Assembly: GCF_023195755.1 (NCBI RefSeq)
Contig: NZ_CP096203.1
Coordinates: 930,001 to 994,000 of the forward strand
Source of the DNA: Chryseobacterium nepalense
GTDB lineage: Bacteria > Bacteroidota > Bacteroidia > Flavobacteriales > Weeksellaceae
Length of the DNA stretch: 64,000 nt
Direction: 5' to 3'
The position numbers were made by a program, and so were the translations under genes. Shown here piece by piece: positions 18,389-27,929 of this stretch. The notes beneath the pieces were generated by a model that searched no databases, had not been told where the DNA came from, and saw nothing but the letters and a program-made list of their open reading frames with translations. The first letter of the stretch is position 1. Each line of letters starts with the position of its first letter.

Positions 18389-19480
18389 TTATACGTTGAA
18401 TCTGAAGTGCATGATGTCGCCATCTTTCACAATATATTCTTTACCTTCAACAGAAAGTTTTCCAGCTTCTTTTACTTTCGCTTCGGAACCGTACTGCATA
18501 TAATCATCATATTTAATAACTTCTGCACGGATAAAACCTTTCTCAAAATCGGTATGGATTACTCCAGCCGCCTGAGGCGCCGTCCATCCCTGCCCGATCG
18601 TCCAGGCTCTTACCTCCTTAACTCCTGCCGTAAAATAGGTCTGAAGTTTTAACAGATCATACGCTTTTCTGATAAGACGGTTAACACCCGGTTCTGTAAG
18701 TCCCAATTCTTCAAGGAAAATCTCTCTTTCTTCGTAGGTTTCCAGTTCGTTGATGTCTGCCTCAATCTGAGCTGCCAGTACAACTACTTCTGCGCCTTCG
18801 TTTTTAGCCATTTCCTCAATTTTGCCGATCCATTCGTTTCCGTTTTTAATGGAGTTTTCATCCACGTTACAAACGTAAAGCACCGGTTTATTGGTCAGCA
18901 GCTGAACTTCCCCGATGATTGTTTTAGTAAAATCATCCGTTGGAAATTCTCTGGCGTTTTTACCGTCTTCCAAAAATTTCTGAAGGCTCTGAAGCGTTTC
19001 ATACGTCAGAATATCTTCTTTCTTTCCGGATTTAATGAATTTCTTAGCTTTTTCAACCGCTTTTCCAACGGTTTCAAGGTCTTTAAGCTGAAGCTCGATA
19101 TCGATAATTTCTTTGTCTCTTAACGGATCTACGGAACCTTCTACGTGTACAATGTTTCCGTTATCAAAACATCTTAATACATGTATAATGGCTTCACACT
19201 CGCGGATATTGGCCAAAAACTGGTTCCCCAGTCCTTCTCCCTTGCTCGCTCCTTTCACCAATCCTGCAATGTCCACGATTTCTACAACCGCCGGCAAAAC
19301 TCTTTCCGGTTTTACTATTTTTTCCAGCTCAAACAATCTCTGGTCCGGTACGGAAACTGTTCCCAGGTTGGGTTCTATGGTACAGAAAGGATAGTTGGCC
19401 GACTGGGCTTTTGCGTTGCTCAGACAGTTAAAAAGAGTTGATTTACCTACATTCGGTAAGCCTACGATTCCACATTTCAT
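18389..19480 (-). CDS. ychF: Redox-regulated ATPase YchF (OLA1 family)
   Basis: 363 aa, Obg-family P-loop protein that prefers ATP and associates with ribosomes. Walker A GLPNVGKST (7-15), switch II DIAGLVKGASKGEGLGNQFL, the variant base-recognition motif NVDE in place of NKxD, and a C-terminal TGS domain with FTAGVKEVRAWTI, GWTAPQAAGVIH and KDGDIMHFRF. Length matches the family. Monocistronic, with promoter box TATCTTTG upstream and its own terminator. Confidence 0.96.
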   Translation of the reverse strand: MKCGIVGLPNVGKSTLFNCLSNAKAQSANYPFCTIEPNLGTVSVPDQRLFELEKIVKPERVLPAVVEIVDIAGLVKGASKGEGLGNQFLANIRECEAIIHVLRCFDNGNIVHVEGSVDPLRDKEIIDIELQLKDLETVGKAVEKAKKFIKSGKKEDILTYETLQSLQKFLEDGKNAREFPTDDFTKTIIGEVQLLTNKPVLYVCNVDENSIKNGNEWIGKIEEMAKNEGAEVVVLAAQIEADINELETYEEREIFLEELGLTEPGVNRLIRKAYDLLKLQTYFTAGVKEVRAWTIGQGWTAPQAAGVIHTDFEKGFIRAEVIKYDDYMQYGSEAKVKEAGKLSVEGKEYIVKDGDIMHFRFNV

Positions 19481-19596
19481 AACGTTAGATTCAAATTTAA
19501 TGTTTAAAATTCAAGGTTTAATGTTTAGAGTTAGGCTTAAAGTTTATATAAACATCAAATTAAACCCGAAACTATAATCTTTGAATTATGAGTGTG

Positions 19597-19604
19597 CAAA
19601 GATA
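19597..19604 (-). promoter_or_regulatory. ychF -7 element TATCTTTG
   Basis: Exact TAnnTTTG on the minus strand, leaving a leader of roughly 105-115 nt before ychF. The leader contains repeated TTTAA-AATT-like words but no obvious riboswitch. Confidence 0.5.
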
Positions 19605-19631
19605 GTGATTTTAAAGGGAGTTTCATAATAA

Positions 19632-19661
19632 AAAAATCTGCCAGCAACCTGACAGATTTTT
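19632..19661 (-). terminator. Ferritin gene terminator
   Basis: AAAAATCTG / CAGATTTTT stem with an inner CAG/CTG pairing, T-rich on the minus strand, 26 nt after the ferritin stop. Confidence 0.8.
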
Positions 19662-19686
19662 ATGTATTGAATTCACCGGAATTGTT

Positions 19687-20238
19687 TTATGGATTGTCAC
19701 CCGTCGCTTCCTGAGCAAGCGGAACATCGTTTGGTGCATTTTCCAGCGTTTTATCTAAAGTAAACAGAGACTCGTCAGTAGCACGGTCGCCACCTGCAAT
19801 TTTCAGTTTATCCATAAGGTTCATCGCAAGGGTTTCTTCTTCGATCTGTTCCTGAACGAACCACTGCATAAAGTTCCATGTCGCCCAGTCTTTTTCCTCT
19901 AATGCCATATCTACCAGTCTGTAAATCGCAGTCGTATTGTCCACTTCGTGTTTGAATACGCCTTCAAAACATGCGGTAAGAGATTCAGGATCGGCTGGTG
20001 GAGCAGGTATAGCTTCCACTTTCGGTTTTCCTCCCCTGTTCAGAACGTACTCCATAAATTTGATGGAATGGTTTCTTTCTTCCTGCGCGTGTCTGTAAAG
20101 GAAATTGGCAATTCCCTGGTATCCTTTATCGTCTGCCCAAATTCCGTAAGATAAAAAAACATGTGATGCATGGATCTCTTTATTCATCTGATCACTAAGC
20201 GCTTTTTCCATCGCTTCGGAAAGTCTGTTGGTATTCAT
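19687..20238 (-). CDS. Ferritin (bacterial non-haem ferritin)
   Basis: 183 aa. Stores iron as ferric oxide in a 24-subunit shell. Ferroxidase-site residues are visible: EKALSDQMNKEIHASH on the first helix, QEERNHSIKF on the second (E-x-x-H), and EQIEEET on the fourth. Length is slightly above FtnA because of a C-terminal tail (VPLAQEATGDNP). Cytoplasmic, single gene. Confidence 0.93.
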   Translation of the reverse strand: MNTNRLSEAMEKALSDQMNKEIHASHVFLSYGIWADDKGYQGIANFLYRHAQEERNHSIKFMEYVLNRGGKPKVEAIPAPPADPESLTACFEGVFKHEVDNTTAIYRLVDMALEEKDWATWNFMQWFVQEQIEEETLAMNLMDKLKIAGGDRATDESLFTLDKTLENAPNDVPLAQEATGDNP

Positions 20239-20390
20239 AATTCATATTTTTTAGTGATTATGAATCAATACGATGCAAAAATGATTCCGAGAAGATTTGA
20301 TCACCCTATTTTGTTTTTGTGGTATTTATAAAACATTGAATATCTTAATTTTACACAAACAATTTATAGTTATTCTAAACTTCTGTACTC

Positions 20391-20605
20391 ATGGATCGTC
20401 AGTTTTTACCAGCAACGCTTTTCAGTCTCCGAAGATTTCTGACTTCGCTGAATTGTCTATTTATGCTTTTTAGGGAACTTTTTCCTGCTTTCCGTTGCAA
20501 TCTTTTTGCACCCACCGCTGTCAGGCTTTGCTTGTCGAAACATGCAAAAAGGATTTTCACTACAATCAGGGCTAGGGTGAAAGTCATTAATTTCAATATT
20601 TGACT
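20391..20605. other. Possible structured or repeat element, not protein-coding
   Basis: The 471-nt gap between the ferritin and SDR genes has open frames on both strands, but they are basic and low-quality. A hairpin is present: AATCTTTTTGCA at 20499-20510 and TGCAAAAAGGATT at 20543-20555, with one bulged base and a 32-nt loop. The composition, GC-richer than the flanks, recalls intergenic repeats of Flavobacteria. Confidence 0.35.
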
Positions 20606-20709
20606 TTTATTATTACAATTCAACTTTACAGAACCACCCCGTCTTCTCCCTGTGGTCGAATCCATCCATCCAAAGGAGGGGAATTTCTTTCCGTCATTTA
20701 TTTTAAATA

Positions 20710-21483
20710 TCAGATCGTAGGTAAAGCACCGCCATCAACCGAATAATTGACGCCTGTGATGTATTTCGCTTCAGGGGAAACAAGATAAGCGACAAGACTT
20801 GCAACTTCATCAGGTTCAGCCATTCTTCCCATCGGAACATTCAGCTTTTCCATAACGGATTGATAAGCTTCTTCCGGCGTAACGGAAGATGACTGCGCCA
20901 TATTCTGAATGAATTCCAGCATGAGCGGTGTCTCTACCAATCCGGGCGATACTACATTAACACGGATTCCATGGGCGGCCACTTCATTGGCCAATGCTTT
21001 ACTGTAAGCGTTCAGTGCTGCTTTTGCGGAAGAATATGACATGGTCATTTCCCACACCGGCAGTTTCGCCGCTCCCGTAGAAATGTTTACAATCACTCCG
21101 CTTTTTTGTTCGATCATTACCGGCAATAATGCTTTGTTGATCCGTACCACCGACATAAAATTCGTCTGCCAGTCATTATTCCAGTGCTCATCGGAAAGTG
21201 TACTGAAACCTCCGCCCGGACTTAAATTGGCTCCCGCATTATTAACGATAATATCTATTTTTCCGTATTTTTCCAGAATCTCCGCAGCAATGATTTTCGC
21301 ACTTTCAGGCTCAGCAAGATCTGCCTGAATAAAATATTGTCCTTCTTTATTTTCTGCAGGAGCTTTACGGGCTGTTATTACCACCTGAATACCTGAATTG
21401 CTTAAACGATCGGCGATCGCTTTGCCAATGCCTTTTGTTCCTCCTGTTACCAGAGCAACCATTTCTTTTAATGAATGATTCAT
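20710..21483 (-). CDS. SDR family oxidoreductase
   Basis: 257 aa. TGGTKGIGKA cofactor loop, NNAGANLSPGGG, ISTGAAKLPVW, and catalytic YSSAK. C-terminal VDGGALP. Classical SDR, probably NAD(P)H-dependent, substrate unknown. Divergent from an HxlR-family regulator with a shared symmetric promoter, so this gene is likely induced when the regulator senses an electrophile or substrate. Confidence 0.9.
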   Translation of the reverse strand: MNHSLKEMVALVTGGTKGIGKAIADRLSNSGIQVVITARKAPAENKEGQYFIQADLAEPESAKIIAAEILEKYGKIDIIVNNAGANLSPGGGFSTLSDEHWNNDWQTNFMSVVRINKALLPVMIEQKSGVIVNISTGAAKLPVWEMTMSYSSAKAALNAYSKALANEVAAHGIRVNVVSPGLVETPLMLEFIQNMAQSSSVTPEEAYQSVMEKLNVPMGRMAEPDEVASLVAYLVSPEAKYITGVNYSVDGGALPTI

Positions 21484-21502
21484 ATTTTTTTGTTTAAATG
21501 AG

Positions 21503-21574
21503 TTGCAAAGTAAATTACAATACTTTACTTTTGCAAGTAGTTACACCAATGTACAGTAATAACAAAAAGTAAAG
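21503..21574. promoter_or_regulatory. Overlapping face-to-face promoters and dyads between SDR and hxlR
   Basis: TTGCAAAGTAAA (21503-21514) and TTTACTTTTGCAA (21524-21536) form an almost perfect dyad. On plus it gives a -33 TTG at 21503 and a -7 TACTTTTG at 21526-21533, 20 nt apart. On minus, each arm plays the opposite role (TTG at 21534-21536, TACTTTG at 21506-21512). A second perfect 10-bp inverted repeat pairs CTTTACTTTT (21523-21532) with AAAAGTAAAG (21565-21574). Likely HxlR operators covering both promoters. Confidence 0.6.
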
Positions 21575-21596
21575 GATTAAACACAATCAATCAGTT

Positions 21597-21923
21597 ATGG
21601 TTAAAAAAAATATAGAACATGCTGAAGAAAAATGTGCGCTTCAGGAAATTTTAGGGGTAATAGGCGGAAAATGGTCGATGTCCATCATTTATGCACTGTT
21701 CACCGGTAAAAAACGTTTCAGTGAACTGGAAAGGCTTATTCCCAATATCAGTACCCGAATGCTCGTGAAAGAACTGAAGAATATGGAAGCCAACGGAATT
21801 GTGGTGAGAGAGGTATTTGCAACAGTTCCTCCAACGGTTGAGTATACTTTAACGACAAAAGGCGAAAAATTAGAGCCTATCATCAATGAGCTGCATAAAT
21901 GGGGCGTTGAATATGTGATCTGA
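21597..21923 (+). CDS. HxlR family transcriptional regulator
   Basis: 108 aa winged helix. Family features: C-x-L-x-E-I-x-x-x-I-G-G-K-W (CALQEILGVIGGKW), GKKRFSELERLIPNIS, RMLVKELKNMEANGIV, and YTLTTKGEKLEPII. The single N-terminal cysteine could be redox-sensing, as in several HxlR/YodB members. It probably represses itself and the divergent SDR gene. Confidence 0.93.
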   Translation: MVKKNIEHAEEKCALQEILGVIGGKWSMSIIYALFTGKKRFSELERLIPNISTRMLVKELKNMEANGIVVREVFATVPPTVEYTLTTKGEKLEPIINELHKWGVEYVI

Positions 21924-22148
21924 TTATTGAAAAAGAATCTTTTTTCAACCACAGATTTCTCAGATGGTCACAGATGATCGTGTGGCTTTTTGTTATTCTG
22001 AATAGAGCAAAGCGGAATGATGAATTTTTTTATTACCCGCAGATGCCGCAGATTATTGTGCTATCGTTTATCATTCTGAGAGCAGCGAAGAATCTCTACA
22101 ATAAAAGTTTAAGATTCTTCACTACTATTTTTGAGACAACTTCAGTAC

Positions 22149-23741
22149 TTATTTAATCTGTTTTGCTGTATAATCACTTTCGTTTCCTAACCGGTCGATA
22201 GCTTTTATAGCAACTGCACTTAAGGTTTTTCCGTCTTTAGACTTCGGAATTTCTTTTGAAAGCTGATCAAGCGTCAGGATTTCGGTTTCCCAAATACCGT
22301 TGTACTGCGTAAAGAGTACCCATTGGAAGACCTCCTTTATATTTTTTGTACTCCAGCTTACCTGTATAAAACTTCCGTTATCATTAATGAACAGGCTTGG
22401 TGTCTGTAAAGGTATCGCTTTCAGCCAGGGTGTTTTCGGAACCAGGGCTTTCTCTTTATAAGGTCCGTTTTTTAGTGCCGGAAGCATGCCCGGATTTTTA
22501 GTGAGCCCGGCAATACTCCAATGGATTTCGCCGGCATTATTTCCCAATACCTGTCTTGAAATATTAATCTGATTTTTAATTTCTGCTGGGCGGTCAGAAG
22601 ATCTTATTTCCACGGTATTCAATCCCGGCCAGAGATGACGGTTTAAGGTATTTTCTGATTTCCACCATTGCAATAAAGGTTCAAAAGGCTGCCCTTTTGA
22701 TTCTACCGGCCAGTACAGCTGGGGCGAGAAATAATCTACCCATCCTTTATTCAGCCATAATTTAGCATCAGCATATAATTCGTCATACTGAGAGGAGCCT
22801 ACAACCCCCTGCGGATAACCCGGTTTCCAGATTCCGAACGGACTGATCCCGAACCGGACATAGTTTTTCTCAGCATGGATTTCCTTATAGATCCTTTCCA
22901 CAAATTTGTTTACGTTATCCCTTCGCCAATCTGCTCTTGATAATGTCCCTCCGTTTCTGAGATATTCGTTCCAGCTTGCATTATCAGGAAAATCTGCTCC
23001 TTTGTTGTAGGTAGCATACGGATAAAAATAATCGTCAAAATGAACAGCATCAATATCATAACGCTTTACAATATCTTTCACCACATTGGAAACGTGGCCC
23101 TGGGTTTTCGGATTAGCAGGATCAAACCAGTACATTCCGTTCTTCAATCTGATCACAATGTCCGAAAGTTTGTTTACCATTGACAAACTGTTGGGCGTTC
23201 CTCCGTTGGAATGATGGGCACGGTAAGGATTCAGCCAAACGTGAAGCTCGAGACCTCTTTTATGGGCTTCTTCAATCCAGAACTGCAGCGGATCATAATT
23301 GGGATAAGGCGCCGTTCCGGTCTTACCTGTCAGAAAGTAGGACCAAGGTTCGATATTACTGGTGTACAAAGCATCGCCGGAAGGTCTCACCTGGAAGATC
23401 ACGGCATTGAAATTATTATCTTTCAGCATATCCAGCATGCTGATCGCTTCTGCCTTCTGCTGATCAACGGAAAGGTTATTTCTTGAAGGCCAGTTGATGT
23501 TGGCCACACTGGCAATCCAGGCGCCGCGGAATTCTCTTTTAATTTCAGGGAGCACCGTTCTGAAGGTTTCATCGGGCGGAATTACAGCTTCCGGTTTTGG
23601 GCCGGCTGGCGGTGAAGTTTTATTTTTAGCGGTATTTTTTGAAGGCATGGAAGCTTTTACTGCATTATTCTGTGTGGAACAAGCCATGAATGATGTAAAA
23701 ACTCCTGATAATATGATTAGTTTTAAGTAATTTATTCTCAT
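22149..23741 (-). CDS. GHL10 / DUF187-type glycoside hydrolase-like lipoprotein (DigH/YngK-like)
   Basis: 530 aa. The N-terminus MRINYLKLIILSGVFTSFMAC is a lipoprotein signal with lipobox Cys. A proline/lysine linker precedes a TIM-barrel GHL10 domain: REFRGAWIASVANINWPS, FNAVIFQVRPSGDALY, GLELHVWLNPYRAH, DIDAVHFDDYFYPY, RFGISPFGIWKPG and WVDYFSPQLYWP. In E. coli the DigH member cleaves denuded peptidoglycan glycans. The C-terminal about 100 residues form a separate beta domain. Probably outer-membrane anchored and cell-wall acting. Confidence 0.88.
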   Translation of the reverse strand: MRINYLKLIILSGVFTSFMACSTQNNAVKASMPSKNTAKNKTSPPAGPKPEAVIPPDETFRTVLPEIKREFRGAWIASVANINWPSRNNLSVDQQKAEAISMLDMLKDNNFNAVIFQVRPSGDALYTSNIEPWSYFLTGKTGTAPYPNYDPLQFWIEEAHKRGLELHVWLNPYRAHHSNGGTPNSLSMVNKLSDIVIRLKNGMYWFDPANPKTQGHVSNVVKDIVKRYDIDAVHFDDYFYPYATYNKGADFPDNASWNEYLRNGGTLSRADWRRDNVNKFVERIYKEIHAEKNYVRFGISPFGIWKPGYPQGVVGSSQYDELYADAKLWLNKGWVDYFSPQLYWPVESKGQPFEPLLQWWKSENTLNRHLWPGLNTVEIRSSDRPAEIKNQINISRQVLGNNAGEIHWSIAGLTKNPGMLPALKNGPYKEKALVPKTPWLKAIPLQTPSLFINDNGSFIQVSWSTKNIKEVFQWVLFTQYNGIWETEILTLDQLSKEIPKSKDGKTLSAVAIKAIDRLGNESDYTAKQIK

Positions 23742-23831
23742 ATCTGCAAAACTACATTAATTTATTTGTTGATTTAAATTACGATAATAAAATTAGTTGA
23801 ACGCTAAGAACCTAAAGATTTTTTTGAGTAC

Positions 23832-24946
23832 TAATGTATTTTTAAACGCAAAGCGCGCGAAGAGTTTTTTGAATACTAAATGTTTTTAAGGGCGCAAGGG
23901 CGTTCTACTCAGCGAAGAGCGTGAAGAGATAAAATACTCCCGCTGATTTCACGGATGAAGCAGATCTTATTCCGTAAACTGTTTAAAGCTTGTAAATATG
24001 CTGAGCGCTTTTGCTTTATCGGGAGATTGTCATGCTGGAAGCATCTTGATATCGTAATGTTTTTAACGCAAAGGACGCAAAGAGTTTTTAACTACTAAAT
24101 GTTTTTAAGAGCGTAAGGGCGTTCTACTTAGCGAAGAGCGCGAAGAGGTGAAATGGTACAGAAAGTAAGCTAAGTTTTTATTCTCCTGCAGATTTCACGG
24201 ATGGTGCAGATCTTATTCTGTAAATTGTTTAAGCTTGTGAATATGCTGAGAGCTTTTACTTTATCAGGAAATTGTCATGCTGGAAGCATCTTGATATCGT
24301 AATGTATTTTTAAACGCAAAGTGCGCGAAGAGTTTTTTGAATACTAAGTGTTTTTAAGGGCACAAAGGCGTTCTACTTAGCGAAGAGTGCAGAGAATTTT
24401 AGAAAGTAATGTATTTTAATTTCTCCCGCTGATTTCACGGATGGAGCGGATCTTATTCCGTAAACTTTTTAAAGCTTGTAAATATGCTGAGCGCTTTTAC
24501 TTCATCGGGAAATTGTCATGCTGGAAGCATCTTGATATCGTAATGTATTTTTAAACGCAAAGAGCGCGAAGAGTTTTTAACTACTAAACGTTTTTTAAGG
24601 GCGCAAAGGCGTTTCACTCAGCTAAGAGCGCAGAGAATTTTAGAAAATAATGTATTTTAATTTTTCCCGCTGATTTCACGGATGGCGCAGATCTTATTCC
24701 GTAAACTGTTTAAAGCTTGTGAATATGCTGAGAACTTTTGCTTTATCGGGAGGTTGTCATGCTGGAAGCATCTTGATATCGTAATGTATTTTTAACGCAA
24801 AGAGCGCGAAGAGTTTTTTTTAACTACTAAATGTTTTTAAGGGCGCAAAGGCGTTTCACTCAGCGAAGAGCGCAAAGAGATAAAATGCTACAGAAAGAAA
24901 GCTAAGTTTTATTCTCCCGCTGATTTAACAGATGGTGCAGGTTTTT
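23832..24946. repeat. Non-coding tandem array, unit about 241 bp
   Basis: The word TAATGT after GATATCG recurs at 24055, 24300, 24541 and 24782, with a first unit starting near 23832 that lacks about 20 nt. Periods are 223, 245, 241 and 241, then a partial fifth unit. Each unit carries GCGAAGAG-type words, CCGCTGATTTCACGGATG, AGATCTTATTC and a mini-hairpin ATGCTGGAAGCAT. No reading frame spans it. It fills the 1.27 kb between the GHL10 gene and typA. Confidence 0.9.
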
Positions 24947-24970
24947 TTATGTAGGTATTATTTAAACAAA

Positions 24971-24993
24971 AAAGCTCCGGAATTCGGAGCTTT
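24971..24993 (-). terminator. typA terminator
   Basis: Perfect stem AAAGCTCCG / CGGAGCTTT with loop GAATT, followed on minus by TTTGTTTAAA. It lies 19 nt beyond the typA stop. Confidence 0.85.
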
Positions 24994-25012
24994 GATATTA
25001 GTGAAAGTGGGA

Positions 25013-26818
25013 TTAGGCTTTTGCTGATCTTTCCACTTTTTTTCTTTCTTCTTCGGAAAGGAGTTTCTTTCTCATACGGATGAAATTCGGAGTTACCTCG
25101 ATGGCTTCATCAGCCTGGATGTATTCCATACATTCTTCCAGTGAGAATAAGATTTTCGGAGCAACACCGGTATCTTTATCTTTACCTGCGGCTCTCATGT
25201 TGTTCAGCTGTTTTGCTTCAACGATGTTTACCACAAGATCTCCAGGTTTGTTCTGTTCTCCGATAATCATTCCTGCATAGATTTCCTCTCCCGGATCTAC
25301 GAAGAACTTACCTCTGTCCTGTAGTTTGTTGATGGAATATTCTGTTGCAGGACCTTGGGTTTTGCTGATCAACACCCCATTGTTTCTTCCCGGAATAGCA
25401 CCTTTGAAAGGCTTGTATTCTGTAAAACGGTGCGCCATAATGGCTTCTCCGGCTGTAGCGGTTAGCATCTGGGAACGCAATCCGATCAGACCTCTTGAAG
25501 GAATTTCGAATTCCATATGCTGCATTTCGCCTTTCGTTTCCATAATGTGAAGATCTCCTTTTCTCTGGGTAGCCAGATCGATTACTCTTGAAGCATATTC
25601 TTCAGGAACGTCTACTACCAAAGATTCGTAAGGCTCACAGCTTACGCCGTCGATTTCTTTAAGGATAACCTGTGGCTGACCGATCGTCATTTCATACCCT
25701 TCTCTTCTCATGGTTTCAATTAAAACGGATAAGTGAAGGATCCCTCTACCGAATACAAGGAAAGTATTGGCATCGTCGGTCTGCTGTACTCTTAATGCTA
25801 AGTTTTTCTCTAATTCTTTGGTTAATCTTTCTTTCAGGTGGTTAGAGGTAACATATTTACCGTCTTTCCCGAAGAAAGGTGAATTGTTGATAGAGAACGT
25901 CATGTTCAGGGTAGGCTCATCGATCGCCGTTCTTTCCAATGGTTCAGGATTTTCCAGGTCCACGAAAGAGTCTCCGATCTGGAAAGCGTCGAAACCTACA
26001 ACAGCACAGATATCTCCTGCCTGAACTTCAGTTACTTTTTTCTTTCCTAATCCTTCGAAAACGTATAGTTCTTTAACTTTTCCTTTTGCAATTTTACCGT
26101 CTGCCTGAGCAAGACCGATCCACTGGGATTCTTTAATTTCCCCTCTGGTTACTTTTCCGATGGCGATTCTTCCTAAGAAAGAAGAATAATCCAGGGAAGT
26201 GATCTGCATCTGAAGGTTACCTTCGGTTACTTTCGGTTCAGGAACATATTGAAGGATACCGTCCAGCAAAGGGAAAATATCTTCAGTCTGCTCCAATGAA
26301 GTGTTGAACCATCCCTGTTTTGAAGATCCGTAGAACGTTGGGAAATCCAACTGCTCTTCGGTAGCATCAAGGTTGAAGAACAGATCAAATACCTGATCGT
26401 GAACCTCATCCGGACGACAGTTCGGCTTATCTACTTTGTTGATGACCACCAATGGTCTTAATCCTAATTCCAGTGCTTTCTGAAGTACGAAACGGGTCTG
26501 TGGCATCGGTCCTTCGAAGGCATCCACCAAAAGGATTACCCCGTCTGCCATTTTCAATACTCTTTCTACCTCTCCCCCGAAATCGGCGTGACCCGGTGTA
26601 TCAATTACATTAATTTTCGTGTCTTTATAAGTAACAGAAATATTCTTGGATAAGATCGTGATTCCTCTTTCTCTTTCAAGGTCGTTGTTATCCATAATTA
26701 ACTCCCCACTCTCCTGATTTTCCCTGAAAATATTGGTAGCGTGGATGATCTTGTCAACCAATGTGGTCTTCCCGTGGTCAACGTGTGCGATGATCGCAAT
26801 ATTTCTAATGTTTTGCAT
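25013..26818 (-). CDS. typA: Translational GTPase TypA/BipA
   Basis: 601 aa ribosome-associated GTPase involved in 50S assembly and stress adaptation. G1 [11 protein letters not shown]2 ERERGITI, G3 [13 protein letters not shown]4 NKVD; then domain II, an EF-G-like domain III, and the specific C-terminal domain ([42 protein letters not shown]). Full length. Single gene with promoter box TACTTTTG and its own terminator. Confidence 0.96.
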   Translation of the reverse strand: MQNIRNIAIIAHVDHGKTTLVDKIIHATNIFRENQESGELIMDNNDLERERGITILSKNISVTYKDTKINVIDTPGHADFGGEVERVLKMADGVILLVDAFEGPMPQTRFVLQKALELGLRPLVVINKVDKPNCRPDEVHDQVFDLFFNLDATEEQLDFPTFYGSSKQGWFNTSLEQTEDIFPLLDGILQYVPEPKVTEGNLQMQITSLDYSSFLGRIAIGKVTRGEIKESQWIGLAQADGKIAKGKVKELYVFEGLGKKKVTEVQAGDICAVVGFDAFQIGDSFVDLENPEPLERTAIDEPTLNMTFSINNSPFFGKDGKYVTSNHLKERLTKELEKNLALRVQQTDDANTFLVFGRGILHLSVLIETMRREGYEMTIGQPQVILKEIDGVSCEPYESLVVDVPEEYASRVIDLATQRKGDLHIMETKGEMQHMEFEIPSRGLIGLRSQMLTATAGEAIMAHRFTEYKPFKGAIPGRNNGVLISKTQGPATEYSINKLQDRGKFFVDPGEEIYAGMIIGEQNKPGDLVVNIVEAKQLNNMRAAGKDKDTGVAPKILFSLEECMEYIQADEAIEVTPNFIRMRKKLLSEEERKKVERSAKA

Positions 26819-26836
26819 AAAAGATTTTTACGGGTG

Positions 26837-26844
26837 CAAAAGTA
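26837..26844 (-). promoter_or_regulatory. typA -7 element TACTTTTG
   Basis: Exact TAnnTTTG on the minus strand, 19-26 nt upstream of the typA ATG. The remaining gap up to 27186 is AT-rich with CAAAGA-type words and no gene I can support. Confidence 0.5.
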
Positions 26845-27186
26845 GTGATTTTTAATGAAATACTTGCTAATAAGTTGTGTTAATTAACAAATTCATAATG
26901 AGGGTGTTTTGTAAATTTATATAATAGTGTTTAAAGATTAACTTTTATAATGCTGATTTTTAACATTAAGATTTTATAAGGAGTTTAAAAATATCTTTGA
27001 TATTTAATAAGCCGGGAGCTCTTGTTTATACTGCCTAATTAATTTTTACCGCAAAAGAAACAAAGACTTTGATAAAGTTATTCAACAGGTAAAAAAATAC
27101 AACAGTTTAACATCTTTGATTTTTTTCTTTAAGAACTCTTTATTTGAATAGTCCAACATTTGGTTACGTCGAAGCTTGGTTTATGG

Positions 27187-27444
27187 CTATGCATTTAAAA
27201 AGATAAAATAGATAAACAGAGCCTGAATCAGGACGATTAATGCGAACTTCAACAGAAATGATCTCTTTGAAATTTTATGCCTGAAAACAAGCATTCCCAG
27301 CAAAGCTCCGATCGTTCCGCCTAAGAAAGTCAGGGACAACAAGGTGGACTCTGGGATTCGCCGCTGGTGCTTCACCGCTTTTCTTTTATCGATTCCGAAG
27401 ATGATAAACGTGATAATGCTGATGACGGCTATTCCATAAAACAT
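27187..27444 (-). CDS. DUF1294 family membrane protein
   Basis: 85 aa. Three hydrophobic segments around the conserved stretch FGIDKRKAVKHQRRIPESTL and GGTIGALLGMLVFRHKISKRSF, which is diagnostic of DUF1294. Inner membrane. Molecular role unknown. The divergent gene at 27508 starts 63 nt away. Confidence 0.88.
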   Translation of the reverse strand: MFYGIAVISIITFIIFGIDKRKAVKHQRRIPESTLLSLTFLGGTIGALLGMLVFRHKISKRSFLLKFALIVLIQALFIYFIFLNA

Positions 27445-27448
27445 GTTG

Positions 27449-27490
27449 CAAATCTAAGACAAAAAAAATGATCCCGATTTTTTACCTTTG
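27449..27490. promoter_or_regulatory. Divergent -7 elements
   Basis: Minus strand TAGATTTG at 27449-27456 for the DUF1294 gene and plus strand TACCTTTG at 27483-27490 for the gene at 27508. Both fit TAnnTTTG. Confidence 0.45.
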
Positions 27491-27498
27491 CATTCTAA

Positions 27499-27864
<366 letters not shown>

Positions 27865-27929
27865 TGAGTCATTGCGAGGGAAGCAATCTCTCATTGTTTA
27901 AAAAAATATTTTAATTTATAGTGAATTTT

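Noticed and set aside
20399..20665. 88-codon minus-strand frame, basic protein
   Set aside because: Both strands are open here and neither looks like a conserved protein; treated as a structured or repeat element.
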